A DNA stretch of 64,000 nt, from the NCBI RefSeq assembly GCF_037094685.1, contig NZ_CP146614.1, positions 2,542,001 through 2,606,000 of the forward strand, written 5' to 3'. The translations under genes were made by a program, and so were the position numbers. The notes below the pieces were generated by a model, which had not been told where the DNA came from, did not search any database, and was given only the letters and a program-made list of their open reading frames with translations. Source of the stretch: Massilia sp. METH4 (GTDB lineage: Bacteria > Pseudomonadota > Gammaproteobacteria > Burkholderiales > Burkholderiaceae_D). Positions 34,232 to 42,945 of the stretch are shown here, piece after piece (the first letter of the stretch is position 1; every line of letters begins with the position of its first letter).

Positions 34232-35441
34232 GGCCGGGTGCCTCCATGGCGGGTGTCGCGGTGGCTGCCGGGCTGGCGCTCGGCACCTTGAGGATCACGT
34301 GATCGAGCAGCGCGGTGAGCAGGAAGCCGCCGGCCGCCAGCACGAAGGGCAGGGCGAGGCCGAAACGTTCGACGATGGCGCCGGCCGCGAACGAGGACAG
34401 CAGCACGCCCAGGTTCTGGAAGAAGTTGGTGATGCTGTAGTGGTGCGCATAGTGCTCCGGCGTCGACAGGCGGAACAGGTTCACTTCGAGCTTGACGAGG
34501 ATCTGGAACAGCGCCCAGCCGAACAGCACGCGACCCAGCGCCAGCAGGATCGGGTCGGGTGCCGCGTGCAGCAGCAGCCCGGCGCTGCCCAGCAGCAGGT
34601 TGCCCACCGTGTGGTCGGGCAGCACGCCGCCGCGGGCGCGGATGCGCGCGTTCACCCACAGCGCGGCCAGCGCGATCACGCCGGGGATGGCGAAAGCCAT
34701 GCCGGCCGACACCTCGCTGGGGTCGCCGGTCAGCTGCTGCCAGTGCACGGAAAAGAATGGCCGGATCAGGTAGGCGCTGAAATCGAACACCAGCATCACC
34801 AGCGCCAGGCGCAGGATCGGCACATAGGAGCGCAGCGGCAGGCGCTGCCTTTTTTCGGCCGGCACGGCGTGTTCGCCGCTGTTCACGCGCACGATCTTGC
34901 CGCTCCTGATCAGGTAGAAGCACACGGCCATCTGGAACCAGTCGCCGGCCGCCATCGCGAAGATGCTGCCGGTGCTGCCCCAGGTCTGCAGCACGAAGCC
35001 GCCGGCCACGGCGCCGAAGATGGCGCCGAAGTGCACCACCACGGACAGCACGCCGATCGTGCCCGCATGCTGTTCCTTGGGCGTGAGCCGCATCATGTAC
35101 GGATACATCAGCAGGTAGCTGCTCTTGCACATGAACATCAGCATCGACACCACCCAGTAGCTGGCGATGCCGGGCGCCCAGTTGGACAGCACGCTGAAGG
35201 CGCCGGCGGCGAATTGCGTGTAGACCAGCAGGTGCAGGGGCTCGACGCGCCGGGCCACGCGCGCCCAGAACGGCAGCGTGCACATGACGGCGATCGAGAT
35301 CGCCGCCACGTAGGCGCCCACGTGCACGGCGCTGTCGAGGGCGTAGCGCTCGAGGAAGAACTGCGGATAAAAGGGGATCAGGATGGCGTCGCTGATGACC
35401 GCGAGCACGGTCATGGAGATCACGTAAAACCTCAGGTTCAT
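34221..35441 (-). CDS. MFS transporter, probable siderophore exporter
   Basis: A 406-residue major facilitator protein with about twelve hydrophobic segments. It starts MNLRFYVISMTVLAVISDAILIPFYPQFFLERY, and the loop RVARRVEPLHLLVY stands at the usual place between helices 2 and 3. Placed between the hydroxylase and the acyltransferase in a siderophore operon, it most likely exports the finished siderophore, as AlcS does in Bordetella. A GGAGAAG site precedes the ATG. Import of another compound cannot be excluded from sequence alone. Confidence 0.82.
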   Translation of the reverse strand: MNLRFYVISMTVLAVISDAILIPFYPQFFLERYALDSAVHVGAYVAAISIAVMCTLPFWARVARRVEPLHLLVYTQFAAGAFSVLSNWAPGIASYWVVSMLMFMCKSSYLLMYPYMMRLTPKEQHAGTIGVLSVVVHFGAIFGAVAGGFVLQTWGSTGSIFAMAAGDWFQMAVCFYLIRSGKIVRVNSGEHAVPAEKRQRLPLRSYVPILRLALVMLVFDFSAYLIRPFFSVHWQQLTGDPSEVSAGMAFAIPGVIALAALWVNARIRARGGVLPDHTVGNLLLGSAGLLLHAAPDPILLALGRVLFGWALFQILVKLEVNLFRLSTPEHYAHHYSITNFFQNLGVLLSSFAAGAIVERFGLALPFVLAAGGFLLTALLDHVILKVPSASPAATATPAMEAPGHAS

Positions 35442-35451
35442 GCCTTCTCCA

Positions 35452-36798
35452 TTACATGGGAACGAAGTCCGCGCCGGCCGGGATGGCGAAATCCTGCAGC
35501 GCCACCCGCTGTTCGATGCGGTAGTGCTCCACGCCGGTCAACTCGCGCAGGATGTAGGAATTGCGGTAGCAGCTCATGCCCAGGTCCTGGTTGGTGGCGC
35601 CGTGGCTGTGCTGCCCCGCGTTCTGCACGAAGACCTCGTTGCCTTGCAGGTCGGCCGAGTAGTTGCGGGCCAGTGCATAGCGCCCCTTGCCGTCGAAACG
35701 CAGGCGGTGGCGGATGCCGTCGAGGAAGGGCGGGATGTTTTCCCGGTAGCCCGTCGCCAGCACGAGGCCTTCGCAGCGGTGCCGGTAGCGGCCGCCCTGG
35801 TCAAGCTGGCGCAGGTCCACTTCATAGCTGTCCGACGCCGCGTCGTAGCGGCAGCCCTGCATTTCGCAATTGGTGACCAGGCGCGCGCGTTGCGTGCCTT
35901 GCCCGCGCTGTTCGGCCAGCCGCCGTTCGTCCAACATATCGTAGATGCGGTTGATCAGGCTCGCGTTGACGCCCTTGTACAGGCAATCCTGCGCGCCGAC
36001 CACGCGTTCCTTGCGCGTTTCGTCGAGCGCGTGGAAGTAGTCGATGTAGTCGGGCGAGAACATCTCCAGCGTCAGCTTGGTGGTTTCCATCTGGAAGAAG
36101 CGCGGCGCTCGGGTGATCCACGTCAGCGAATAGTCGTGCGCATCGATCTCGGCCAGCAGGTCGTGGAAGATCTCGGCCGCGCTCTGCCCGCTGCCGAGGA
36201 TGGTGATGGAGCGCTTGCGCTGCAGCGACTCCTTGGCCAGCAGGTAGTCGGCGCTGTGGCAATAGCGGTGGCCGCTGTCCTTGCCGCCCTCCTGGCAGCA
36301 CGCGGGGAAGGCCGGGCGCGACCCGACGCCCAGCACGAGTTTGCGGGCGCGCAGCACGAAGGGAACCTCTCCGTCGCCGGTGGTGCTGACGCCCCTGAGG
36401 ACATAGCAGGCGAGCTGCGCGTCGTACACGATGTCGCGCACCTCGTGCCCGAAGCGCACGTTGGACAGTTGCGCCGCCGCCCAGCGGCAGTATTCGTTGA
36501 ATTCCGCGCGGGTCAGGTAGAAGCTCTCGCGGAAGTAGTACGAATAGATATTGCCCTGCGCCTTGCAGTAGTTGAGGAAGCTGTAGCGGCTGCACGGGTC
36601 GGCCAGGCTGACCAGGTCGGCCAGGAACGGGTTCTGCAGCGTGGTGTGGTCGATCAGCATGCCGGGGTGCCAGCAAAACTCGGCATTGCGCTCCAGGAAG
36701 ACGCCGGACAGTTCCTCGATGGGCTCCGCCAGGCAGGCAAGGCTCAGGTTGAAGGGCCCGAGCCCGATTCCGATGAAGTCGTATACGTCTGTTTTCAT
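35452..36798 (-). CDS. alcA: FAD/NADPH-dependent diamine N-hydroxylase, AlcA-like
   Basis: A 448-residue N-hydroxylating flavoprotein monooxygenase. FAD-binding GIGLGPFNLSLACLAEP at 10-26 and NADPH-binding TILGSGQSAAEIFHDLL near 200 are clear, as are the LDHTTLQNPFLADLVSL-like substrate region and the LATGYREN segment near 355. Such enzymes (AlcA on putrescine, IucD on lysine, PvdA on ornithine) make the hydroxylamine that becomes the iron-binding hydroxamate. The substrate cannot be read directly; the neighbouring AlcE-like and AlcC-like genes favour putrescine. It follows the receptor gene by 44 bases on the same strand. Confidence 0.9.
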   Translation of the reverse strand: MKTDVYDFIGIGLGPFNLSLACLAEPIEELSGVFLERNAEFCWHPGMLIDHTTLQNPFLADLVSLADPCSRYSFLNYCKAQGNIYSYYFRESFYLTRAEFNEYCRWAAAQLSNVRFGHEVRDIVYDAQLACYVLRGVSTTGDGEVPFVLRARKLVLGVGSRPAFPACCQEGGKDSGHRYCHSADYLLAKESLQRKRSITILGSGQSAAEIFHDLLAEIDAHDYSLTWITRAPRFFQMETTKLTLEMFSPDYIDYFHALDETRKERVVGAQDCLYKGVNASLINRIYDMLDERRLAEQRGQGTQRARLVTNCEMQGCRYDAASDSYEVDLRQLDQGGRYRHRCEGLVLATGYRENIPPFLDGIRHRLRFDGKGRYALARNYSADLQGNEVFVQNAGQHSHGATNQDLGMSCYRNSYILRELTGVEHYRIEQRVALQDFAIPAGADFVPM

Positions 36799-36842
36799 GA
36801 CACCCCCGTTTTCAACGTTTCAGGAAAGGCGACGGCCGGCCG

Positions 36843-39209
36843 TCACCATTGATAAGCGAGCGTCGCCCGCACATTGCGCGCGTCGCCCCAATAGCAGTAG
36901 CTGTCGCTCATGCACGAAGCCACATAGGTCTTGTCGAACAGGTTGTTGGCCGAGAGCCGCAGGCTGGCGCCCTTGAAGGCCGTGCCCAGCCGGCCCAGGT
37001 CGACGTTCAGCGTCAGGTCGGCCAGCACATAGGAAGGCACCTTGAACGTGTTGGCGTTGTTGCCGAAGCTGGTGCCCACGTAGCGCACGCCCGCGCCGGC
37101 CGAATAGCCGGGCGCGATGTTCCAGTCCACCCAGCTCGACGCCATGTGGCGCGGCGCCTGGTAAGGCGTGTTGCCCTTGTAGCCGGCCGGCGATTCCTGG
37201 AACTCCATGTCGTTGAAGGTGTAGCTGGCCTGGAGCGATACGCTGTCCGACAGCTGCGAGCGCGCTTCCAGTTCCAGCCCGCGTGCGCGCACCTCGCCGG
37301 CGGGCACGAAGTAGAAGAAGCCGGTCGGCTGGGTGGCGACGTTGGTCTGCTCCAGTTCATACAAGGCCGCCGACAGCAGCGTGGCCGAGCCCGCGGGCTG
37401 GTAGCGGATGCCCACTTCGACCTGTTCGGTCTCGGTCGGCGGCAGGTTGTTACCTTGCTGGTCGTTGCGCAGGCTCGGGTTGAAGCCGTCCGACCAGGAG
37501 GCATAGGGCGCCAGGCCATTGTCGAACAGGTAGACCGCGCCGGCGCGCTTGGTGAACTTGTCGCCTTTCCAGCGGGCCGGTGCCGAGGGGGCCATCTGGT
37601 TGGAAGCCTCGACGCGGTCGCCGCGCCCGCCCAGCGTGAAGCGCCAGCGGCCCAGCGCCATCTGGTCCTGCAGGTATACGCCGCTCTGCTTCAGGTGGCG
37701 GTCGATGTCCGCGCCGCCCGTCACCTGCATGCCCGGCGCGCCGTACACGGGCGCGAACACGTCGATCGGCAGCGCGCTGCCCCATTCCCAGCGGCCGTCC
37801 ACGTGGCGCTTCTGGTGGTCGACCCCGACCAGCACGGTATGCGCCACGGCGCCCGACCGCAGGCGGCCTTCCAGCTGGTTGTCGATCGCGTAGCCGCTGG
37901 TCGATTCCTCGGCGCCCGAGTAGTAGCGCGCCAGCGTGCGCGGGCCGGCCCAGCCGTCGCCATAGACCTGGCGCAGCGTGGTATCGGCGGCCACGTGGCG
38001 GAAGTTCTGGCGGAACGTCCACGTATCGTTGAATGCGTGTTCGAGCTGCCAGCCGAGGATGCGCTGGTCGCGGCGGTACTTCTCCACGCTGGGGTCGCCG
38101 TCGAAGAAGTAGCGCGATATCTGCTCGCCGTTCTGGGTCGTGCTGACGCTCGCATTGGCCGGCACCCCGCTGTGGTAGCTGCCCTCGGGGTCGCGCTGCA
38201 AATAAGCGGAGAGGCGCAGGGTCGTGGCCTTCGACGGGCGGATGGTCAGCGAGGGCGCCAGCGCCAGCCGCTCTTCCTTCACGCCGGTGAACTGCGAGTC
38301 GAGCTCGCGTGCCAGCGCCGTCACGCGGTACGCCATCGTGCCGCTGTCGCCCAGCGGCCCGGTGAGGTCGATCGCCGCCTCGTGCCGGTTGCGGTTGCCC
38401 ACCGTCAGCTGGATGCTGTGCTGCGGCGTGAACTGCGCCTGCTTGCTGGTCAGGGCCACCAGGCCGCCCGGCGACGCGCGGCCGTAGAGCACCGATGCAG
38501 GGCCGCGCAGCACGTCGATGCGCTCCAGGAAGTAGGGGTCGATCTGCATCGACGTATAGCTGCCCTGGTCGCTCAGCAGGCGCTGGCCATCGAGCAGGGT
38601 ACTGTCCACGCTGCTGTCGGCGAAGCCGCGCAGGGCCACGTAGTCATAGCGGTTCGAGGAACCGGCCAGGCCCGCGAACGTGCCGGGCGTATAGCCCAGG
38701 GCCTCGCCGATACTGCGCGGCTTTTGCACCTCGAGTTGGTCCAGTGTGATGGTCGATACCGATTGCGGCGTTTCGATGACCGGCGTGTCGGTCTTGTTGG
38801 CGAAGGACGTGTGCTTCGCGGCCCCGATGCCGGTTTCGTGCGCGGCGGCCGTGACGGTGACCGGCGCCATGGCCTGTTCCGGCGCCGTGGTCTGTGCGGC
38901 GCCAACGACGGCGCTGCGGCCGTCGACCCTGGCCACCAGGCCACTGCCGGCCAGCAGCCGGTCGAGCGCCTGCTGCCCGGTCAGCGTGCCGCTGACGGCG
39001 GGCGCGTTCCTGTCTGCGACCAGCGCGGGTTGCACGATCAATTCGAGGCCGGCCTGGCGCGCCAGCTCATTCAAGGCTGGCGCAAGGGGTTGGGCGGCAA
39101 CATCGATCGGCACTGCGGGTGCCGCGGCTGGCTGTGCGAAAGCGGGCGCGGCGGACACCATGGCTGCGGTCAATGCGAACGTGGCGGGGTGCAAACAAAA
39201 ACGGGTCAT
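36843..39209 (-). CDS. TonB-dependent siderophore receptor with STN signalling domain
   Basis: A 788-residue outer-membrane receptor. After the signal peptide (MTRFCLHPATFALTAAMVSAAPAFA) comes an STN domain at about residues 33-100 (VPIDVAAQPLAPALNELARQAG ... GQQALDRLLAGSGL), the part that talks to FecR-type regulators. The plug has ETPQSVSTITLDQLEVQ, LRGFADSS and RIDVLRGPASVLYGRASPGGLV near residue 225. A 22-strand barrel follows and ends with the aromatic LAYQW. The style is that of ferrichrome/hydroxamate receptors such as FhuE and FauA. It lies between the fecIR pair and the biosynthetic genes and has a Fur-like box 26 bases before its ATG. Confidence 0.92.
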   Translation of the reverse strand: MTRFCLHPATFALTAAMVSAAPAFAQPAAAPAVPIDVAAQPLAPALNELARQAGLELIVQPALVADRNAPAVSGTLTGQQALDRLLAGSGLVARVDGRSAVVGAAQTTAPEQAMAPVTVTAAAHETGIGAAKHTSFANKTDTPVIETPQSVSTITLDQLEVQKPRSIGEALGYTPGTFAGLAGSSNRYDYVALRGFADSSVDSTLLDGQRLLSDQGSYTSMQIDPYFLERIDVLRGPASVLYGRASPGGLVALTSKQAQFTPQHSIQLTVGNRNRHEAAIDLTGPLGDSGTMAYRVTALARELDSQFTGVKEERLALAPSLTIRPSKATTLRLSAYLQRDPEGSYHSGVPANASVSTTQNGEQISRYFFDGDPSVEKYRRDQRILGWQLEHAFNDTWTFRQNFRHVAADTTLRQVYGDGWAGPRTLARYYSGAEESTSGYAIDNQLEGRLRSGAVAHTVLVGVDHQKRHVDGRWEWGSALPIDVFAPVYGAPGMQVTGGADIDRHLKQSGVYLQDQMALGRWRFTLGGRGDRVEASNQMAPSAPARWKGDKFTKRAGAVYLFDNGLAPYASWSDGFNPSLRNDQQGNNLPPTETEQVEVGIRYQPAGSATLLSAALYELEQTNVATQPTGFFYFVPAGEVRARGLELEARSQLSDSVSLQASYTFNDMEFQESPAGYKGNTPYQAPRHMASSWVDWNIAPGYSAGAGVRYVGTSFGNNANTFKVPSYVLADLTLNVDLGRLGTAFKGASLRLSANNLFDKTYVASCMSDSYCYWGDARNVRATLAYQW

Positions 39210-39234
39210 GCAAATGTCTCCAAGAAAGTGGTGA

Positions 39235-39251
39235 ATGAGAATCACTCTCAT
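39235..39251 (-). promoter_or_regulatory. Fur box before the siderophore receptor gene
   Basis: ATGAGA-ATCAC-TCTCAT is a perfect 6+6 dyad matching the core of Fur boxes (TGAGAAT...TCTCA). It ends 26 bases before the receptor ATG, where binding would block transcription or early elongation. It may give the receptor and downstream genes iron control separate from the box in front of the sigma gene. Confidence 0.75.
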
Positions 39252-39325
39252 GTAGACGCATGTCGCTTGCGATACCCTAGGTGGGCAAGCACATTTTTTT
39301 TGGCGGCTCGTGGAAGCGCATCCTG

Positions 39326-39397
39326 GCGGAGATGCCGGAGGGGAGATGCCGGAGGGAGAGCGGGAGGGAGACGGGGAGGGGGACGCGGGAGGGAGAC
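39326..39397 (+). repeat. G-rich polypurine tract with quadruplex potential
   Basis: About 70 bases between fecR and the receptor gene made of irregular GGAGGGAGA-like units with eight or more runs of three to five G on the plus strand. It has no coding sense in either strand. The spacing of the G runs would allow DNA quadruplex formation; on the mRNA of the minus-strand genes the tract is C-rich. Confidence 0.6.
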
Positions 39398-39472
39398 GTG
39401 CGGCAGGCGGGGCGCTGCGAAGACTGGATAGTCCGCCCGCGACGACCCGCCCGGGCGGATTCGCGGGCGAGC

Positions 39473-40465
39473 TTACCTGGCCAGGATCTCGGTGATGCCG
39501 CGGTCCTTTGCCAGCCGCACCGGCAGCGCCTGCGGCAGCAGTTGCGCGAACGTATCTGGCCGCAGCAGGTCGAACGTGCCGGTCAGGCGCAGTGCGGCCA
39601 CCGACGGGTCCCGTACTGTCAGGCCGGTATCGCCATGGCGGCTGAATGCGGCCAGCACTTCGCCAAGCGTGGCATTCTCGAAGCTCGTGCGCCGTTCGTG
39701 CCACGGCGCGAGATCGGCCGCGCGAACGGCCGATACGGGGCCCAGCGCGCCCTGCGCATCGCTGCCGATGGCCTGCCCGGCACGCAGGTCGACCGTGTCG
39801 GCGGCCGAGGTGAACCAGTTCCTGGGCGATACCCGTACATGGCCTTCCTCGACGGCGACGCGCACCCCGCCGCCGTGGGCGCCGTGGTGCACGCTGAACC
39901 GCGTACCGACCACCGTGATGCGCAAGGCGCCGGCGATCACGGTGAGCGGCCGCGCCGGGTCGCGGCTGATTTCGAAGCGCGCCTGTCCCTCGGGCAGCTC
40001 GATTTCGCGGCGGGTGCGGAAGATGTGGACCAGCGCGCGGCTGGCCGGCGCGAGTTGCAGGCGGCTCTGGTCCGCCAGCATCGTGTCGAGCCGCTCGCCC
40101 TGCGCGGTAGCGTGGCTGGCCGAGGACAGCGGTTGCCACCACATCGCTCCGGCCAGCCCGCATGCGAGCAGCAGCGCAACGCCGGCGCCGACGGCGATCG
40201 TGCGCGGCAGTGCAAGCCAGCTGGAGAAAGAGCGATGCGGGGGCGTAGTGGCGGGTTGCGGCCGGCCCAGGCCTTGCCGCAGGCGTTCCACGGCGCCATC
40301 CGGCAGCGAACCGAATCCCTGCCAATCCTGCTGCCATTGCGCATAGGCCCGCGCATGGCCTGGATCGGCCGCCAGCCATTGCTGGAAGCGGGTCTCGTCG
40401 GCGCCCGCCAGTCCATCCGCGCGTCGCACGAACCAGTCGAGGGCTTCTGCCTCGGCCTGGCTCAT
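39473..40465 (-). CDS. fecR: FecR-type anti-sigma / sigma regulator
   Basis: About 330 residues. The cytoplasmic N-terminus has the FecR signature EAEALDWFVRRADG ... FQQWLAADPGHARAYAQW within the first 50 residues. One membrane segment (TIAVGAGVALLLACGLAGAMWW) lies near residues 88-110. The periplasmic part contains RALVHIFRTRREIELPEGQARFEI and TVVGTRFSVHH, and ends with a secretin/STN-like fold (LTGTFDLLRPDTFAQLLPQAL). The ATG at 40465 is preferred because AAGGA stands six bases upstream; the ATG at 40483 is an alternative. It should relay receptor occupancy to the sigma factor encoded upstream. Confidence 0.9.
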   Translation of the reverse strand: MSQAEAEALDWFVRRADGLAGADETRFQQWLAADPGHARAYAQWQQDWQGFGSLPDGAVERLRQGLGRPQPATTPPHRSFSSWLALPRTIAVGAGVALLLACGLAGAMWWQPLSSASHATAQGERLDTMLADQSRLQLAPASRALVHIFRTRREIELPEGQARFEISRDPARPLTVIAGALRITVVGTRFSVHHGAHGGGVRVAVEEGHVRVSPRNWFTSAADTVDLRAGQAIGSDAQGALGPVSAVRAADLAPWHERRTSFENATLGEVLAAFSRHGDTGLTVRDPSVAALRLTGTFDLLRPDTFAQLLPQALPVRLAKDRGITEILAR

Positions 40466-40652
40466 CGGTAAATCCTTGGACATGTTCACTTTCGATTGGG
40501 CGTTATTCATTCGGGCGCAGCCTTGGCGCACAGGCGGCATGGCCGGAGTCTACAACGGCGCCAGCCGGGCGCGCACCGCGCGTGCCCGGCAGAGCGCCCC
40601 TGAAGGAAGACGCATGATGGGCACAAAACCCTGTAGAGAAGGCGGCTGGCCG

Positions 40653-41183
40653 TCAGCCATGCCGGCGCGGCGCGGCCGGCGCGCTGCCGCCTGCGTCGAG
40701 CCGCGCCCTGCAGCGCCGGCAGGCTTCCATGGCGACCTTGATGTGCTGCTCCACCATCTTGCGCGAGATGCCCATGCGCTCGGCCACCTCGACATGGGGC
40801 AGGCCGTCGAAGCGGTGCACGATGAACGCTTCCCGGCAGCGCAGGGGCAGGTCCTCGATCGCTTGCAGCAGGGCGTCCACGGCCTGTGCCGACGCCAGCG
40901 CGGTTTCGGGCTCCCAGGCCCGTGGTGCGGCGAGATTGGCCATTTCCTCGCTGGCGTCCGTGACCAGGTCGGCCTCGCCCCGCGTCACGCTGCGCCGGTG
41001 GCGGTCGATCACCAGGTTGCGGGCGGTGTGGTACAGCAGGGCGCGCGGCTGGGCGATCGGCTTGTCGTCGCGCTGCGCCAGCACGCGGGCATAAGCTTCC
41101 TGGACGATATCGGCCGCGCTGTCCCGATCCTGGACCAAGCGGGTGAAGTGACTCAGCAGTTCCTGGTAGTAGCGTGCGATCAT
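40653..41183 (-). CDS. fecI: FecI-type ECF sigma factor
   Basis: A 176-residue extracytoplasmic-function sigma factor. Region 2 shows DIVQEAYARVLAQ and PRALLYHTARNLVIDRHRR; region 4 has LPLRCREAFIVHRFDGLPHVEVAERMGISRKMVEQHI, the helix-turn-helix used for -35 recognition. The frame is open to 41297, but homology begins at the ATG at 41183 (MIARYYQELLSHFTRLV) and the Fur palindrome lies upstream of it. Together with the next gene fecR and the STN-type receptor it forms a complete cell-surface signalling set that should switch on the siderophore operon when the ferric siderophore binds. Confidence 0.92.
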   Translation of the reverse strand: MIARYYQELLSHFTRLVQDRDSAADIVQEAYARVLAQRDDKPIAQPRALLYHTARNLVIDRHRRSVTRGEADLVTDASEEMANLAAPRAWEPETALASAQAVDALLQAIEDLPLRCREAFIVHRFDGLPHVEVAERMGISRKMVEQHIKVAMEACRRCRARLDAGGSAPAAPRRHG

Positions 41184-41249
41184 GGATGGGACCTTGTACC
41201 TGGGCTTATATTTATCGACTTGGCCACGGCGATGGCGTGGGATGCCATC

Positions 41250-41274
41250 AATAATGAGAATCATTCTCATTATT
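41250..41274. promoter_or_regulatory. perfect 25-bp Fur box before the sigma factor gene
   Basis: AATAATGAGAAT-C-ATTCTCATTATT is a perfect palindrome with 12-base arms, an almost ideal Fur operator containing overlapping 7-1-7 units. It lies 67 bases upstream of the fecI-type start codon, so iron-replete Fur would shut off the sigma factor and through it the whole siderophore block. Confidence 0.9.
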
Positions 41275-41387
41275 GCATATTGAATTTGAAATAACACCCA
41301 AAGGCCTTGTGGTCTTGTGGTCTTGTGGCGGGACGGCCGGACGACACCGCGTGGAATGCCGCGTAGCGGTGCGGCATGTGGAGAGCG

Positions 41388-42851
41388 CTAGGGAAGCACA
41401 CGCACATTGCTGATCGCGGGCGGGGCGGCGGAGCGGTTCTGCAGGGTATAGACGAGCGACAGCAGCGCCAGCGTCTGCACGCTGCGGTCCTCGCGCGCGT
41501 CGCCGGCCGTTTCCATGTAGGCCGGCACGGAGAAATGCTTGTCGCGGTAGTCCACGGCGACGGCGGCACCAGGCAGCGGTTCGCAGCAGCGCATGCGGAA
41601 CAGGTAGGCACTGCGGTCGCGGCCGATGCGCATCGACACAGGCTCCATGCGCGTGCCGTCGGTGGCGTTCTGGTAGCGGCTGAGCTCGCCGAGGTAATAG
41701 ATCATCGATTGCGTGGAGCGCAGCACGAGGCGCGCCTCGGCGATGGCGGGCCCGCTGTGCGCCGGCGGCCGGGCCTTCGGTTCGAGGCCCTTGCCCGGCG
41801 GGCGGCGCTTGTCGCCGGGTCCGCCGACGGAGATCGGCAGGGTGGACAGCGCCTTGCCGATGCGCCTCAGCGTATCGGCGACCGGCGGCTCCGGCGTGCC
41901 GGCCTGCCCACCGGGGGCGGCATCGGGCGCGGCAGCGCCATTGGCGGCGGCGGCATTGGCCGCCGCAACGGGCACGGCGTCGTTGTCGATCGCGCAGTCC
42001 GCCCCGCCGGCAATGCCTGACTTGCCCTGGCCATAGGAGTCGAGCTTCACGCCCGCTTCCCTGGCCACCTGCGCCAATCGGAAATAGCGCGGGCCGCCGG
42101 TCTTGCGGGCGGTGCCGTCGGCGGGCAGCTGGTTGCCGTTCGCATCCACTTCCACGGGCACGAGACCGGCCGTCTTCGCCGCCGTCACCACGGCGATCTC
42201 GGCCAGTTTCTCGGCGGGGAATTTCTCGCCATAGAATTCGTATGAAGTGGATTCGGAGAGTACCAGGCGGCAGCCGGCCACCACGTCGACCAGCGCGCTG
42301 AACGCGGGGAAGGTTTCGTTGCGCGGGCTGTTGACGAGGTTGTGCAGCAGGTTGCCATGACTGTCATAGGTCTCCACCGCGCCGACGAACATGTACAGCA
42401 GGATCGGCAGCGGCCAGCCCTGGCTGGCGAAATACGCCATCAGCCGTGCGTCGACGGGCGTCGTCAGGCCGTTCATGAATTCCTGCGACACGAGGCTCAC
42501 GGTATCGACGGCCGATGCCGATTCGAGCGAGGGACGCAGCGCGTAATAGGGCGCGGCCGCGCCGCCAAACGGGATATCGAGCCCCACGAACGGCGTGCCG
42601 CCGCCGCCGCCCGGCGTGGCGCGCACCGTGTTCACCTGCGTGAAGTGCATGGGCATGCGTTCGTGGGCGCGGGCGATGTTCAGCACGAGGTAGGCGTTGT
42701 GGGCATCTTCCTGCACGATGTTCGAGGTGATCGCGCTTTTCACGAGGGGCCCCGAGCAGCCCGCGAGCAGGGCGGCCGCGGCGGCGGCCAGGCAGGTCCG
42801 GATTGGCGTTCGTGCCGCCGTCGACGTGGCTACATTCCGGTTCCCGTGCAT
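41388..42851 (-). CDS. lipoprotein of unknown function
   Basis: A 487-residue lipoprotein. The signal ends in the lipobox LLAGC at about residues 29-33, so the mature protein is anchored through its Cys; the next residues (SGP) do not give an inner-membrane retention Asp. The body has no recognised domain. A low-complexity stretch rich in Ala, Pro and Gly (ANAAAANGAAAPDAAPGG) around residue 300 separates two halves, and four Cys are present (for example FRMRCCEPLPG). It stands between the siderophore block and the TPR gene on the same strand. No function is proposed. Confidence 0.7.
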   Translation of the reverse strand: MHGNRNVATSTAARTPIRTCLAAAAAALLAGCSGPLVKSAITSNIVQEDAHNAYLVLNIARAHERMPMHFTQVNTVRATPGGGGGTPFVGLDIPFGGAAAPYYALRPSLESASAVDTVSLVSQEFMNGLTTPVDARLMAYFASQGWPLPILLYMFVGAVETYDSHGNLLHNLVNSPRNETFPAFSALVDVVAGCRLVLSESTSYEFYGEKFPAEKLAEIAVVTAAKTAGLVPVEVDANGNQLPADGTARKTGGPRYFRLAQVAREAGVKLDSYGQGKSGIAGGADCAIDNDAVPVAAANAAAANGAAAPDAAPGGQAGTPEPPVADTLRRIGKALSTLPISVGGPGDKRRPPGKGLEPKARPPAHSGPAIAEARLVLRSTQSMIYYLGELSRYQNATDGTRMEPVSMRIGRDRSAYLFRMRCCEPLPGAAVAVDYRDKHFSVPAYMETAGDAREDRSVQTLALLSLVYTLQNRSAAPPAISNVRVLP

Positions 42852-42945
42852 CCTGCCCCCATGCTGTGCGATGAAGCAGCAGGCTAAGGGCGGCACTGTT
42901 GAATGTCAACGCAACAGGCTTTCGTGCGCGGCAACTTGCAGCGAC

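Noticed and set aside
36849..39431. Very long open frame on the plus strand opposite the siderophore receptor gene
   Set aside because: It is a shadow frame of high-GC codon use; the product is Arg/His/Ala-rich and has no domain, while the minus strand encodes an intact receptor.
29714..41183. Aerobactin-type cluster
   Set aside because: Only one NIS synthetase is present and an AlcE-like Rieske oxygenase is included; aerobactin needs both IucA and IucC and no Rieske protein.
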